Made by a program: the position numbers and the translations under genes
Notes under the pieces: generated by a model
The model's database searches: none
Told to the model about the DNA's origin: nothing
The model's input: only the letters and a program-made list of their open reading frames with translations
From: Caldalkalibacillus salinus
Lineage (GTDB): Bacteria; Bacillota; Bacilli; Caldalkalibacillales; JCM-10596
Reading direction: 5' to 3'
Assembly: GCF_016745835.1 (NCBI RefSeq)
Contig: NZ_JAERVL010000027.1
Location: 1 to 64,000 of the forward strand
DNA: 64,000 nucleotides
Shown: positions 42,646 through 51,213 of the stretch, piece after piece
How the letters are laid out: each line of letters starts with the position of its first letter
Position numbering within the stretch: the first letter of the stretch is position 1

Positions 42646-44202
42646 TTAATAATGCCGCCAAGCTCTCTCATACTTCTCTATAAGATGAGGATCTATGAGT
42701 GTGTTTGGCTTCAGTTCTACACGTTGACCATCCTTGTCTACCACATTTGGCCCTTCATCTTTTCCAAATTGCATGAGGGCAGGTAGCACATCATGAGATA
42801 AAAACTTAGTGTCTACCTCCACCTTCAATTGATTAACGTTTATAGGCTCTCGAGAGGCCATAACAAATCCCCAGTTTCCGAAGCTTGGGATGTCAACATG
42901 AAAGTTTTCCACGTAGAGTCCCGTACTTTCAATCGTTTTGCTAATCGTCCAATAAACTTCTCTAGCAAAAACTGGACTTGTCCCCTGCACCATCATGGCG
43001 CCACCGGGTTGCAGACGGTTTCTAAGTAGAGAGTAGAATTCTTTAGTGTACAATTTGTTTAGAGATTCATTGTTAGGGTCAGGAAGATCAACGAGGATCA
43101 CGTCATAGAATTTATCCGTATCCTCCATAAATTCAAACGCATCCATGCTAATGGCCTTCACGCGAGGGTCATCTAAGGCATAGTGATTCAAGTCAGTGAA
43201 ATGAGGGTTCGTCCGAGCAAGTTCAACGATCCTTGGATCGAGATCCACTAACGTGATACGTTGGACCGAATCATACTTTAAAAGCTCACGTACGGCTAAA
43301 CCATCTCCACCCCCCAGTACGAGCACATCGCGATCAGTATTACTTGCAGACATCGTCGGGTGTACCAACGTTTCATGATAACGATGTTCGTCACTTGAAC
43401 TGAATTGAAGCGAACCGTCTAAATATAGCCTTGTATCCCCCTGTTCTTTTGTCACGATAATCTTTTGATAAGTGGTTTGCTCTGAATGGATAATGGGATC
43501 ACGGTAGAGCTTTTGCTCAAAGGATAAAGCGGCCTCTTCTCCCACAATAGCGCCCCCGACAAGTATAGCCAGAATGACACTAGCCAGCACAGCATGCTTG
43601 CGTAAATGCTTAATTTCATGGCGAAACATGTACAGTAACCACATCGCTACTAAGATGTTAACAATGGCCACCAAAAAAGCCGTTTTGACCATACCAAATT
43701 GAGGACGAAGAAGAAGAACAAACAAAAGTCCCCCTATGAGCCCGCCAGCATAATCTGAGAACAGCACACGGGCGGTGCTTCTCTGTAGAGTCACACCGAT
43801 CTCATTCGCTTTACGAATAAGAATGGGCAGTTCAATACCGGTTAATGCCCCGATCGTTAAAGTTACGAGATATAAGAATAACGCGTCCGATCCACTACCA
43901 AGGTAAGCTGTAATACCAAACATGAGGAAGCTAGAAAATCCACCGATAATCCCGATCAATATTTCTATCCATATAAAAGATAATATCAGACCTTTTGTTA
44001 CCTTTTCACTTAGTGACGCACCAATCCCCATTCCCGTTAAAAACAAGGAAATAGTCAGGGTATACTGTTTGACACCGTCTCCTAATAAATAGGAACCTAG
44101 AGCTCCAAACAAAACTTCGAAGATAATCCCACAAATGGACACGATCCCAGAAGCCCAATAAATCGTTTTACTCTGCGTCACTTTATGTTGGTCCATTGCC
44201 AT
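42646..44202 (-). CDS. Membrane-fused spermidine synthase-like protein
   Basis: 518 residues from the ATG with AGGTGA 5 nt upstream. Residues 10-220 form seven or so transmembrane helices; the C-terminal part is a polyamine aminopropyltransferase fold with LYLDGSLQFSSSDEHRYHETLVHP, VLVLGGGDGLAVREL and the aspartates of DVILVDLPDPN. In this family some members are true spermidine synthases, others act in unknown modifications. It ends the DUF4178-PspA-DUF4247-DUF350 cluster, a combination also seen, with variations, in other bacteria. A terminator-like hairpin separates it from DUF350. Confidence 0.85.
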   Translation of the reverse strand: MAMDQHKVTQSKTIYWASGIVSICGIIFEVLFGALGSYLLGDGVKQYTLTISLFLTGMGIGASLSEKVTKGLILSFIWIEILIGIIGGFSSFLMFGITAYLGSGSDALFLYLVTLTIGALTGIELPILIRKANEIGVTLQRSTARVLFSDYAGGLIGGLLFVLLLRPQFGMVKTAFLVAIVNILVAMWLLYMFRHEIKHLRKHAVLASVILAILVGGAIVGEEAALSFEQKLYRDPIIHSEQTTYQKIIVTKEQGDTRLYLDGSLQFSSSDEHRYHETLVHPTMSASNTDRDVLVLGGGDGLAVRELLKYDSVQRITLVDLDPRIVELARTNPHFTDLNHYALDDPRVKAISMDAFEFMEDTDKFYDVILVDLPDPNNESLNKLYTKEFYSLLRNRLQPGGAMMVQGTSPVFAREVYWTISKTIESTGLYVENFHVDIPSFGNWGFVMASREPINVNQLKVEVDTKFLSHDVLPALMQFGKDEGPNVVDKDGQRVELKPNTLIDPHLIEKYERAWRHY

Positions 44203-44237
44203 TACTATCACCTAAATCGTGTGTTTTTCATACTGAT

Positions 44238-44274
44238 AAAAGGCTTGCCATCACGTTGTGCATGACAAGCCTTT
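44238..44274 (-). terminator. Internal terminator-like hairpin between DUF350 and the spermidine synthase
   Basis: AAAGGCTTG and CAAGCCTTT form a perfect 9-bp stem, with CAT/ATG pairing further in; on the minus strand TTTTATC follows. It may reduce expression of the last gene of the cluster or serve both strands. Confidence 0.7.
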
Positions 44275-44325
44275 CTTACTGAGTCCTGTCTTGTGTATGT
44301 GTGGCACTAGCCATTCACATTGCCA

Positions 44326-44724
44326 TTAAGTGATAGACGCGCCAACGACGAACGCAAGCCCAACAGAAACACAGAAACTGACAATACCGACTGCAATGTT
44401 ACCATTTTTCAACTGTTCGCCAACAGTAAAACGACGTGTCAAAAAGTCAAAGATAAAATACGCCGCGATTTGAAGGACCACACCATATAATCCCCAGATC
44501 ACCGTATCCATGATGATGTTACTATGGTAAATCGCAAACGCTAAAATCACGCAAATCCCTATAATCTTACCGCCCACTGATAACGCGATGGCCTTATTAC
44601 CACTTTCAATTTCTTCCCAATCTTTGTATTTGGTTGTCACTAGCTCAAAAACGTATAAACCTACACCTACAATGGCGATTGAAATAATAAAATAGTAAAA
44701 CGTGATTAAAAATAAGTTCATCAT
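44326..44724 (-). CDS. DUF350-family membrane protein (YjfL-like)
   Basis: 132 residues with four hydrophobic helices in two similar halves: IISIAIVGVGLYVFELVTTKY then ESGNKAIALSVGGKIIG, and later FTVGEQLKNGNIAVGIVSF, the internal repeat typical of DUF350. In E. coli the homologue YjfL stands next to a PspA paralogue; here too it is in a PspA cluster. It is likely part of a membrane-associated complex. GGAGGAGTTAAAAGG precedes ATGATG. Confidence 0.85.
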   Translation of the reverse strand: MMNLFLITFYYFIISIAIVGVGLYVFELVTTKYKDWEEIESGNKAIALSVGGKIIGICVILAFAIYHSNIIMDTVIWGLYGVVLQIAAYFIFDFLTRRFTVGEQLKNGNIAVGIVSFCVSVGLAFVVGASIT

Positions 44725-44842
44725 CCTTTTAACTCCTCCTACTTCTTATAAATTTTGACATCGTACAAGGTTCGCCAACGCCATTGGGCCTCAAATGACA
44801 GATTCCCCTTGCGTGTGTCACTTTATTCTTTATTGTAGCCGT

Positions 44843-45412
44843 TTACTTGCCCGTTCCGGGTCCCCCACCTCGCGTTGATCCTCCTCTACTAATAGGGGGA
44901 GCGGTTGGTCCTCTGTAATATCCACCACCGACAGTGTTATACCCCCCATAACATTCACCAGAGGTTGACTCTTGGCACCGATTGGCTTGCTTCGTTTTCC
45001 AATTCCTAGTATCTAGCATTCGATCTAGTAGCATATAGGTGTACATACCTTGAAAAAAGCTAGGTCGGTAATTCTCACGCACGAAACCATAAGTGGCCAC
45101 TTCGATTAAAGTATTGTTCTCATCATCTTTCGTTAAGATCACAAAGTGGTCATCATAGATGAGAGATTGCTTATCGTCGACTTTGGTCGATATTTCCTGT
45201 GGTTCCTTTTGCTCTGTTAAATAGTTCACAACTTGGTCAATAGATTCGTCGTCTGCCCGATATACTCGAGATACATCGCTATGATGGCTACTGCTTGTGA
45301 TAACATCCACGAATGTATATTTTTGACTTACGATTTCATCAATATCCTGTAGTCCACACCCTGCTAAGATTAGAATAAAAAGGAGCATCACACCCCCGAA
45401 TAGTTGCTTCAT
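44843..45412 (-). CDS. DUF4247-like lipoprotein
   Basis: 189 residues. A lipobox LAGC gives a lipid-modified Cys19 after a short signal peptide. The central part (YTFVDVITSSSHHSDVSRVYRAD, HFVILTKDDENNTLIEVATYGFVRENY) fits DUF4247 as I remember it. The last 40 residues are low-complexity Gly/Pro/Arg/Tyr, probably disordered on the cell surface. It sits between pspA and DUF350. Function unknown. Confidence 0.75.
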   Translation of the reverse strand: MKQLFGGVMLLFILILAGCGLQDIDEIVSQKYTFVDVITSSSHHSDVSRVYRADDESIDQVVNYLTEQKEPQEISTKVDDKQSLIYDDHFVILTKDDENNTLIEVATYGFVRENYRPSFFQGMYTYMLLDRMLDTRNWKTKQANRCQESTSGECYGGYNTVGGGYYRGPTAPPISRGGSTRGGGPGTGK

Positions 45413-45490
45413 AAGAACACCTCGAATGATACGACTTCTTAAAGTAAAATTAATTAAATAAAAGGCCTTGTTATACTGACACTTAAGAAA

Positions 45491-45522
45491 GAGAATAGGC
45501 AGTAAGGCGCGCCTATTCTTTC
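45491..45522 (-). terminator. Hairpin at the end of pspA
   Basis: AGAATAGG and CCTATTCT form a perfect 8-bp stem with GGCGCGCC in the loop, overlapping the pspA stop. On the minus strand CTCTTTCTT follows, so it may act as a weak terminator or a processing site that favours pspA over the next genes. Confidence 0.5.
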
Positions 45523-46184
45523 CCCATCTTCTTTTTCAACGCTGCTAATTCGTCATCGACATCGCTGTTAGCATCTAACGCATCTAATTCATCATCCAAA
45601 CTACGGTTAGCGGATTTAAGGTCTTCGCTCGTTTCAGCTTCTGCTTCAAAGCGCATGACTTTCTCTTCCATACGTTCAAACCCACGCTTGGATTCATCGT
45701 TTCCTACATTGGACATGGCGCGATTCATTTTAGTCCTAGTTTTAGCTGACTCAGCACGGGCTTTTAACGTATCCTTTTTCAGCTTCATTTCTTGGTATTC
45801 TTTCTTCATTTCATCTAGCTTTTCACGTAATTGATTGGAATCGGCTTTTGCTTGATCGTAAGACTCTTTTAACGTATCTGCTTGCTCTTGCTGTTGTTTC
45901 TTATCTTCTAGGGCACGGCGAGCGAGGTCTTCGTTACCTGCTTCTAACGCCTTCATGGCCTGGGCTTCACGTTTCTCCACCAAGCTCTCGGCATCATCGT
46001 ACTTTTTCTTGAGCATTTTTTCATTAGCAATCTGTTTGGCGACAGAAGATTCGGCTTCACGAATATCCGCTTCCATCTCGCGCATGAACTCATCGAGCAT
46101 TTTAACCGGGTCTTCGGCTTTGTCTAACATGGTATTCAACTCTGAGCTCACCAACGTTTTAACACGCTTAAACATTTTAAACAT
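45513..46184 (-). CDS. pspA: PspA/IM30-family membrane-stress protein
   Basis: 223 residues from the ATG 7 nt after GGGAGG. N-terminal amphipathic segment MFKMFKRVKTLVSSELNTM, then AEDPVKMLDEFMREMEADI and a long coiled coil to about residue 190, the PspA/LiaH/YdjF pattern. It binds stressed membrane patches from the cytoplasmic side and builds large rods or rings. It follows the DUF4178 gene by 81 nt and should be transcribed from the SigW-like promoter at 46827-46852, in line with SigW control of the Bacillus subtilis pspA operon. Confidence 0.93.
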   Translation of the reverse strand: MFKMFKRVKTLVSSELNTMLDKAEDPVKMLDEFMREMEADIREAESSVAKQIANEKMLKKKYDDAESLVEKREAQAMKALEAGNEDLARRALEDKKQQQEQADTLKESYDQAKADSNQLREKLDEMKKEYQEMKLKKDTLKARAESAKTRTKMNRAMSNVGNDESKRGFERMEEKVMRFEAEAETSEDLKSANRSLDDELDALDANSDVDDELAALKKKMGKE

Positions 46185-46265
46185 CTTCATTCCTCCCAAT
46201 GATTTTTTTATTAAATAAAAGGTTCAGCATACTTTTTTTCAAAAGTCTTTCCAATAACGAATTTT

Positions 46266-46775
46266 TTAGCTACCAGCCAGGATTTTTATTTCATACTCCT
46301 CTATCTCATAGCCAGAGCTGACCTCAATTTGACTGCCCCATTTTTCCACGGATAGAAATTGCTCCTCCTCGTCATCAGAGAAGTCGTAATAATCGATGGT
46401 CATACCATCCACATTTTGGCAACGCCCAGTGCCTTTAATGCGCGCACTACCCTGCTCGTTAAGATGGTACTTCACCCCATCGTATGCGATGTCCTTTGGT
46501 ATTGGTTCTGTCAGTTTAAGCGAAGGTACCTTACGATAAATACCCAATTCTAGCTCGTCGTCCATTTCAACACTCAACCAAATGGTGTTCTGATCTCCTT
46601 GAAGCTGGTACGCTGTCCACTTGAAACCATGATCGTTATAATCTAATCGGCCAACCACTTGGTAGTCCTCAAGGTCATATGTGACAATGTCACCCACCTT
46701 CATATTATGTACTGTTCTTTCCTCTACTGTCGGTACAGACTTTTTCTTGTTAAACAAACGATCGAAAATCCCCAC
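46266..46775 (-). CDS. DUF4178-domain protein
   Basis: 169 residues. A GTG start is chosen with AGGTGAG 5 nt before it, giving MGIFDRLFNKKKS; a GTG three codons earlier lies inside the ribosome site. The part HNMKVGDIVTYDLEDYQVVGRLDYNDHGFKWTAYQL (described in outline) and the C-terminal WGSQIEVSSGYEIEEYEIKIL fit the beta-rich DUF4178 domain that accompanies PspA genes. First gene of the cluster. Function unknown, likely in envelope stress. Confidence 0.8.
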   Translation of the reverse strand: MGIFDRLFNKKKSVPTVEERTVHNMKVGDIVTYDLEDYQVVGRLDYNDHGFKWTAYQLQGDQNTIWLSVEMDDELELGIYRKVPSLKLTEPIPKDIAYDGVKYHLNEQGSARIKGTGRCQNVDGMTIDYYDFSDDEEEQFLSVEKWGSQIEVSSGYEIEEYEIKILAGS

Positions 46776-46826
46776 TCCACTCACCTCGCTTTAAAAAACA
46801 ATCTTAAATATTATTACATTATCTCA

Positions 46827-46852
46827 TACGAAACACTTCTATAATGGTTTCA
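46827..46852 (-). promoter_or_regulatory. SigW-type (ECF) promoter of the pspA cluster
   Basis: Minus strand TGAAAC (46847-46852), 16 nt, CGTA (46827-46830). This equals the SigW consensus TGAAAC-N16-CGTA. Transcription would start about 45 nt before the DUF4178 gene. Confidence 0.8.
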
Positions 46853-46972
46853 TATTTTACTTCATTTATCTACAATTTTTATTAAATTTTTATACCATTT
46901 GTAGAATGATATGACAATAATTGTGAGTCAAACCATGTTTATGAGCTTCTCTTATCCTTATCCAGCAAATGA

Positions 46973-47860
46973 CTAATGGTTATTAAAATGGATCTTGCAA
47001 AAAGCCCTACGATATTCTGTTGGGGTTATTTTTTCGTACTTTTTAAATAATCTCATAAAATATTTTTCGTCTACTATCCCCACTCGATATGAAATTTCTT
47101 TTACCGTGAGTCTCGTACCCGTTAAAAGGTCTTTGGCTTTTGATAGCTTCATTCTATGAATATATTCCTGTAACGTAATGCCCGTTTTCCTTTTAAACAG
47201 TCGTGATAAGTAATCTTTGTGATAATTAAATCTATTGGCAATATCTGAGACTGATAACATGTCAGTAGCATGAATACGCGTCCATTCCATAATATCATAT
47301 ATTTGAATGTCATCTTTGGCGCTATCCGAATCCAGTAATAAATCAGATAATGTTTGTTCAGAAAGCTCGATGAGGACTGACGTCATCAAGTAGTTCATAC
47401 TCATTCGTGTGTAGTAGTTGGCGTTATCGACATGCAATAATTGATTAGCTAAAATGTTCAAACGCTCAATGGCTGAAGGCGTTGTAAACAAAGATAAGTA
47501 AATCTGTTTGATATCGTTTTTTGTGTGGGGTTGAGTACGCATGGCAAGGATCTCATCGTTCAATTTCTGGTCGTCAATTAAGGATTTTGAACATAAGAAA
47601 TGAAACCAGTAAAAGGACACATTTTTATGACACACACGGTAACCGCGATGGGTTAAATGGGGAAGGAGGATCACGGCTTGACCGGGATTCACTTCATATT
47701 GCACACCGTCCTGCTCCATATAAAGTGTTTCATTTACACCAATAATCAGTTCATAACTGTCAATCACCCTTTTGGAATGTGTCCAAGGTACTTCTGTGAC
47801 AAACCGCCCCCCAGAGATGTATTCCACCGGACGTTCAATATCTAATTTAAGGTATTTCAT
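46973..47860 (-). CDS. AraC-family transcriptional regulator
   Basis: 295 residues from the ATG behind AAAAGGGGGATGGAAT. N-terminal cupin-like sugar-binding domain (LYMEQDGVQYEVNPGQAVILLPHLTHRGYRV) and C-terminal two helix-turn-helix units (MLSVSDIANRFNYHKDYLSRLFKRKTG, VKEISYRVGIVDEKYFMRLFKKY). Divergent from the ABC-GH127 genes, which it most likely activates in response to an arabinose-containing sugar. Confidence 0.9.
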   Translation of the reverse strand: MKYLKLDIERPVEYISGGRFVTEVPWTHSKRVIDSYELIIGVNETLYMEQDGVQYEVNPGQAVILLPHLTHRGYRVCHKNVSFYWFHFLCSKSLIDDQKLNDEILAMRTQPHTKNDIKQIYLSLFTTPSAIERLNILANQLLHVDNANYYTRMSMNYLMTSVLIELSEQTLSDLLLDSDSAKDDIQIYDIMEWTRIHATDMLSVSDIANRFNYHKDYLSRLFKRKTGITLQEYIHRMKLSKAKDLLTGTRLTVKEISYRVGIVDEKYFMRLFKKYEKITPTEYRRAFCKIHFNNH

Positions 47861-48014
47861 ATTCCATCCCCCTTTTCTCACACCTTCTATTTTTCGCATT
47901 ACTCAGTTAAAGTCAAAATCGTCCACCTTTTATTGTTTAATGGCTACCGACGAGTGAAACATGAGCTGATAATATTGTTTTAAATCAAATATGTGTAAGG
48001 AGGAGGTATCGATT

Positions 48015-49331
48015 TTGAGAAGGCCTATTGTCATGTTCCTAGTCATGGTGCTTTGTATGAGTTTACTCGCCGGTTGTTTGAACCGATCCACTGAACAAAC
48101 GGCTATGAATCACGATCCAAACGATGATAAGGTGACCCTTACGTTCATGGGGTGGGAAGCAAGCCCGCTAGAGACCGAAAGCGTGCAGAGAGGGTTGGAC
48201 AATTTCATGCAGGATCATCCTCATATTGATGTGGTCTATACACCGGTCCCTAATGAACAATACCATTCAAAACTGTTAACGATGATGGCAGGATCAACGG
48301 CACCTGATGTATTCTTCATAGGTTCTGAACAGTACCGCGATTTTCAATCCCGAGATGTTCTTATGAATCTAACTGAATTATTTGGACAGGATTTCTCTTT
48401 AGATGACTTTATTCCTTCATCACAAGACATTATGACCATTGATGACCAGATTTACGGCATTAGCAGTACGACCGTGTCCCCCGTCCTGTTCTACAACAAA
48501 GACATTTTTGACGCCGCCGATGTCCCCTACCCACCCCACGACCCACAAGACGCTTGGACATGGGCTGAGTTTGTTGACGTGGCCCAACAACTCACCTTTA
48601 CAGAAGGCAGTCAAACGGAGCAGTATGGGGTCTATGGCTTAGAAGCCTTTTATATGCATGTGGGCCTCATCCTGAGCAATGGGGGACAGGTGTGGGACGA
48701 TCAAAAGAATATCGTCCTTAACTCTCCTGCATCTCAAGACGTCTTAACAGCGATTAAAGCACTAAGAGAAGAACATGGCGTTAGCCCGGAAGCGAGATAT
48801 CTAGAAAACGTGGGTATGAATGCAGCCCAGATGTTACAAACAGGCAAAATAGCCATGATGGTAGACGGTTCTTGGGCTTTACAAGAGCTGGCCCAAATGG
48901 GATTCCCCGTCGGTGTGGCCCCGCTACCGAAGTTTGGGGGGCAAGCCACCACACATGGCCAGGCTCATTTAAATGCTGCCTGGAGTGAAACGGAGCATCC
49001 AGAGGAGGCCTGGGCTTTAATAAAGTACCTCTCATCTGAGTCTTATCAATTAGATTTAATACGTGAAGGACTGTGGATGCCGAACAGAACCAATATGTAT
49101 ACACAAGAATGGATTGATCAATGGCACAATCCAGATGTTCACCCTGAAGGTTTTGTGGCCATGACTTCGTTCTTCAAAGATTCGAAACCGTTTCCATTCG
49201 CTTTAAATGATAAGGCTGCGATTAACGATATCATAACAGAAGAGCTTGACAAGTTCTTTTATGGTCAACAGTCTGTAGAGGACACGCTCCAAGCTATTGA
49301 GCAACGCGGGCAAGCTGAACTAGGGAAATAA
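48015..49331 (+). CDS. Sugar ABC transporter substrate-binding lipoprotein
   Basis: 438 residues from a TTG start 6 nt after AAGGAGGAGGT. Signal peptide with lipobox LLAGC gives lipidated Cys at about residue 20. The family-1 sugar-binding fold is seen in VTLTFMGWEASPLETESVQ, MMAGSTAPDVFFIGS, GKIAMMVDGSWALQEL and AWALIKYLSSES. It should bind an oligosaccharide released by or feeding the GH127 enzyme downstream. The binding specificity cannot be read from sequence. Confidence 0.9.
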   Translation: MRRPIVMFLVMVLCMSLLAGCLNRSTEQTAMNHDPNDDKVTLTFMGWEASPLETESVQRGLDNFMQDHPHIDVVYTPVPNEQYHSKLLTMMAGSTAPDVFFIGSEQYRDFQSRDVLMNLTELFGQDFSLDDFIPSSQDIMTIDDQIYGISSTTVSPVLFYNKDIFDAADVPYPPHDPQDAWTWAEFVDVAQQLTFTEGSQTEQYGVYGLEAFYMHVGLILSNGGQVWDDQKNIVLNSPASQDVLTAIKALREEHGVSPEARYLENVGMNAAQMLQTGKIAMMVDGSWALQELAQMGFPVGVAPLPKFGGQATTHGQAHLNAAWSETEHPEEAWALIKYLSSESYQLDLIREGLWMPNRTNMYTQEWIDQWHNPDVHPEGFVAMTSFFKDSKPFPFALNDKAAINDIITEELDKFFYGQQSVEDTLQAIEQRGQAELGK

Positions 49332-49358
49332 ATCAATAGGGAGAAAGGGGGGAGTCTT

Positions 49359-50318
49359 TTGAAGCCTGAACATCACCCCAATGGTCATGATCAACATCGA
49401 TTTAATCTGAGCCACAAAGAAAAGCGTCCATTTCAATCTTGGTTTCAATCATTTTTTTACCAAGACCGGACATGGGCCATCATTTTCTTGCTTCCCCACC
49501 TCGTCCTATTTTGTGCCTTCATGTTGTTTCCCGTTGTTGGTTCCTTCTTATTAAGCTTTACACAGTGGGATCTTATAGGGGACATCGAATGGGTGGGGAG
49601 CAGTCACTATGTGGCACTGCTAAACGATGCCGTATTTGTTGAAGTGTTTTGGAACACCATCTATTTCACAGTCGTATCCGTGCCTATTGGTATATGTCTC
49701 TCTCTTGTACTCGCCGTTGCACTCAATCAAAAGATAAGAGGGATAAAGTTCTATCGAGTAGCCTACTTTCTACCCGTCATCTCTTCAATGGTCGCTGTTG
49801 CCGTGATTTGGCAATGGATATATAACCCAGAGTATGGATTATTTAATTTTCTATTAAGTGTGGTCGGTATAGACGGACCAAACTGGTTAAGCAGTGAGAC
49901 TTGGGCCATGCCGGCCATTATACTCACCAGTATCTGGAAGGGTATCGGGTTTAATATGCTGATCTTTCTAGCAGGACTCCAGGGTATTCCGGACAACTAT
50001 TATGAGGCGGCAGACTTGGATGGGGCCTCCATGGTGCAGAAATTTCTTCATGTGACGCTCCCATTGTTAGCACCAACGACGTTTTTCGTTACTATCATGT
50101 CCGTAATCAACTCTTTCCAAGTCTTTGATACCGTCTATCTGATGACTGGAGGCGGACCTGGACGCTCATCTTCCGTCATTGTCCATTATCTCTACCAAAA
50201 CGCATTTGAGTACTTCAAAATGGGGTATGCGAGCGCGATGGCTTATGTCTTATTCTTTCTTGTGTTCATTTTCACCATCATACAATTTTGGCGCCATAAA
50301 AAGAAAAGTGTTTACTAG
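49359..50318 (+). CDS. Sugar ABC transporter permease (MalF type)
   Basis: 319 residues from a TTG start behind GAAAGGGGGGAG. Six transmembrane helices; the ATPase-contact EAA loop is YYEAADLDGASMVQKFLHVTLPLLAP (EAAxxDG). The N-terminal 35 residues are polar and His-rich. It forms the channel with the next gene product. Confidence 0.92.
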   Translation: MKPEHHPNGHDQHRFNLSHKEKRPFQSWFQSFFYQDRTWAIIFLLPHLVLFCAFMLFPVVGSFLLSFTQWDLIGDIEWVGSSHYVALLNDAVFVEVFWNTIYFTVVSVPIGICLSLVLAVALNQKIRGIKFYRVAYFLPVISSMVAVAVIWQWIYNPEYGLFNFLLSVVGIDGPNWLSSETWAMPAIILTSIWKGIGFNMLIFLAGLQGIPDNYYEAADLDGASMVQKFLHVTLPLLAPTTFFVTIMSVINSFQVFDTVYLMTGGGPGRSSSVIVHYLYQNAFEYFKMGYASAMAYVLFFLVFIFTIIQFWRHKKKSVY

Positions 50319-50329
50319 GAGGTGCGAAC

Positions 50330-51154
50330 GTGAGAAGGTCTCTTAGAAGTAAAATAATCGCTCACACATTCCTCGGGTTGGGCGCCATAACCATGATATT
50401 CCCTTTTTTATGGATGATCAGCACCTCGCTTAAAGATATCAGTGAAGTGTTTGTCTTCCCTCCGACATTCTTTGGGGAGGACATTCGATTTGATAACTAT
50501 CTGCAAGTGTCTGAACGCTTTCCTTTTGGTCAGTTTTTCGTGAATAGTCTGAAGGTGACGAGTATCGTGGTCATCGCTCAACTGATAACAGGATCTATGG
50601 CTGGATTCGCCTTTGCTCGTTTACAGTTCAAGGGTCGTGATGTCCTCTTCGCCCTATATCTGGCCACCCTTATGGTACCACCTCAAGTGACGATGATTCC
50701 TAACTTTATCACGATGACGCACTATAACCTCGTTGACACTCACGCAGCGCTATATCTCCCGCAGATGGCCAACGCGTTTAGTACATTTTTGCTTCGACAA
50801 TTCTTTCTAACCATCCCTAAGTCACTAGAAGATGCAGCGAAGATCGATGGTTGTACACCGTTTGGTATATACTGGCGCATTTTCTTGCCCCTTTGTAAAC
50901 CTGCCTTGGCCACGCTCGGTGTCTTTATCTTCATGTTTGTATGGAATGATTTTATGGGCCCCCTAGTGTTTATCAACTCCATAGAAAAAATGACGCTACC
51001 GCTCGGGTTAGCCTCTATGCAAGGCATGTATGCGACCGACTGGCCCGTTCTGATGGCGGGGACAGTCATTAGTATACTGCCAGTGATCATGATTTTCCTT
51101 TTGGCACAAGATTTCTTTATCAAAGGGGTTACTTTATCCGGCTTAAAAGAGTAG
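50330..51154 (+). CDS. Sugar ABC transporter permease (MalG type)
   Basis: 274 residues from a GTG start 6-7 nt after GGAGGTG. Six helices; EAA-type loop LEDAAKIDGCTPFGIYWRIFLPLCKP. It lies 11 nt after the first permease. No ATPase gene follows, so a shared MsmX-like ATPase encoded elsewhere is expected. Confidence 0.92.
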   Translation: MRRSLRSKIIAHTFLGLGAITMIFPFLWMISTSLKDISEVFVFPPTFFGEDIRFDNYLQVSERFPFGQFFVNSLKVTSIVVIAQLITGSMAGFAFARLQFKGRDVLFALYLATLMVPPQVTMIPNFITMTHYNLVDTHAALYLPQMANAFSTFLLRQFFLTIPKSLEDAAKIDGCTPFGIYWRIFLPLCKPALATLGVFIFMFVWNDFMGPLVFINSIEKMTLPLGLASMQGMYATDWPVLMAGTVISILPVIMIFLLAQDFFIKGVTLSGLKE

Positions 51155-51213
51155 TGATGGGGGCAAGCCACCCCTTCCTATATAACTTACTTTTTTTAAG
51201 GAGTTGAAATGAT

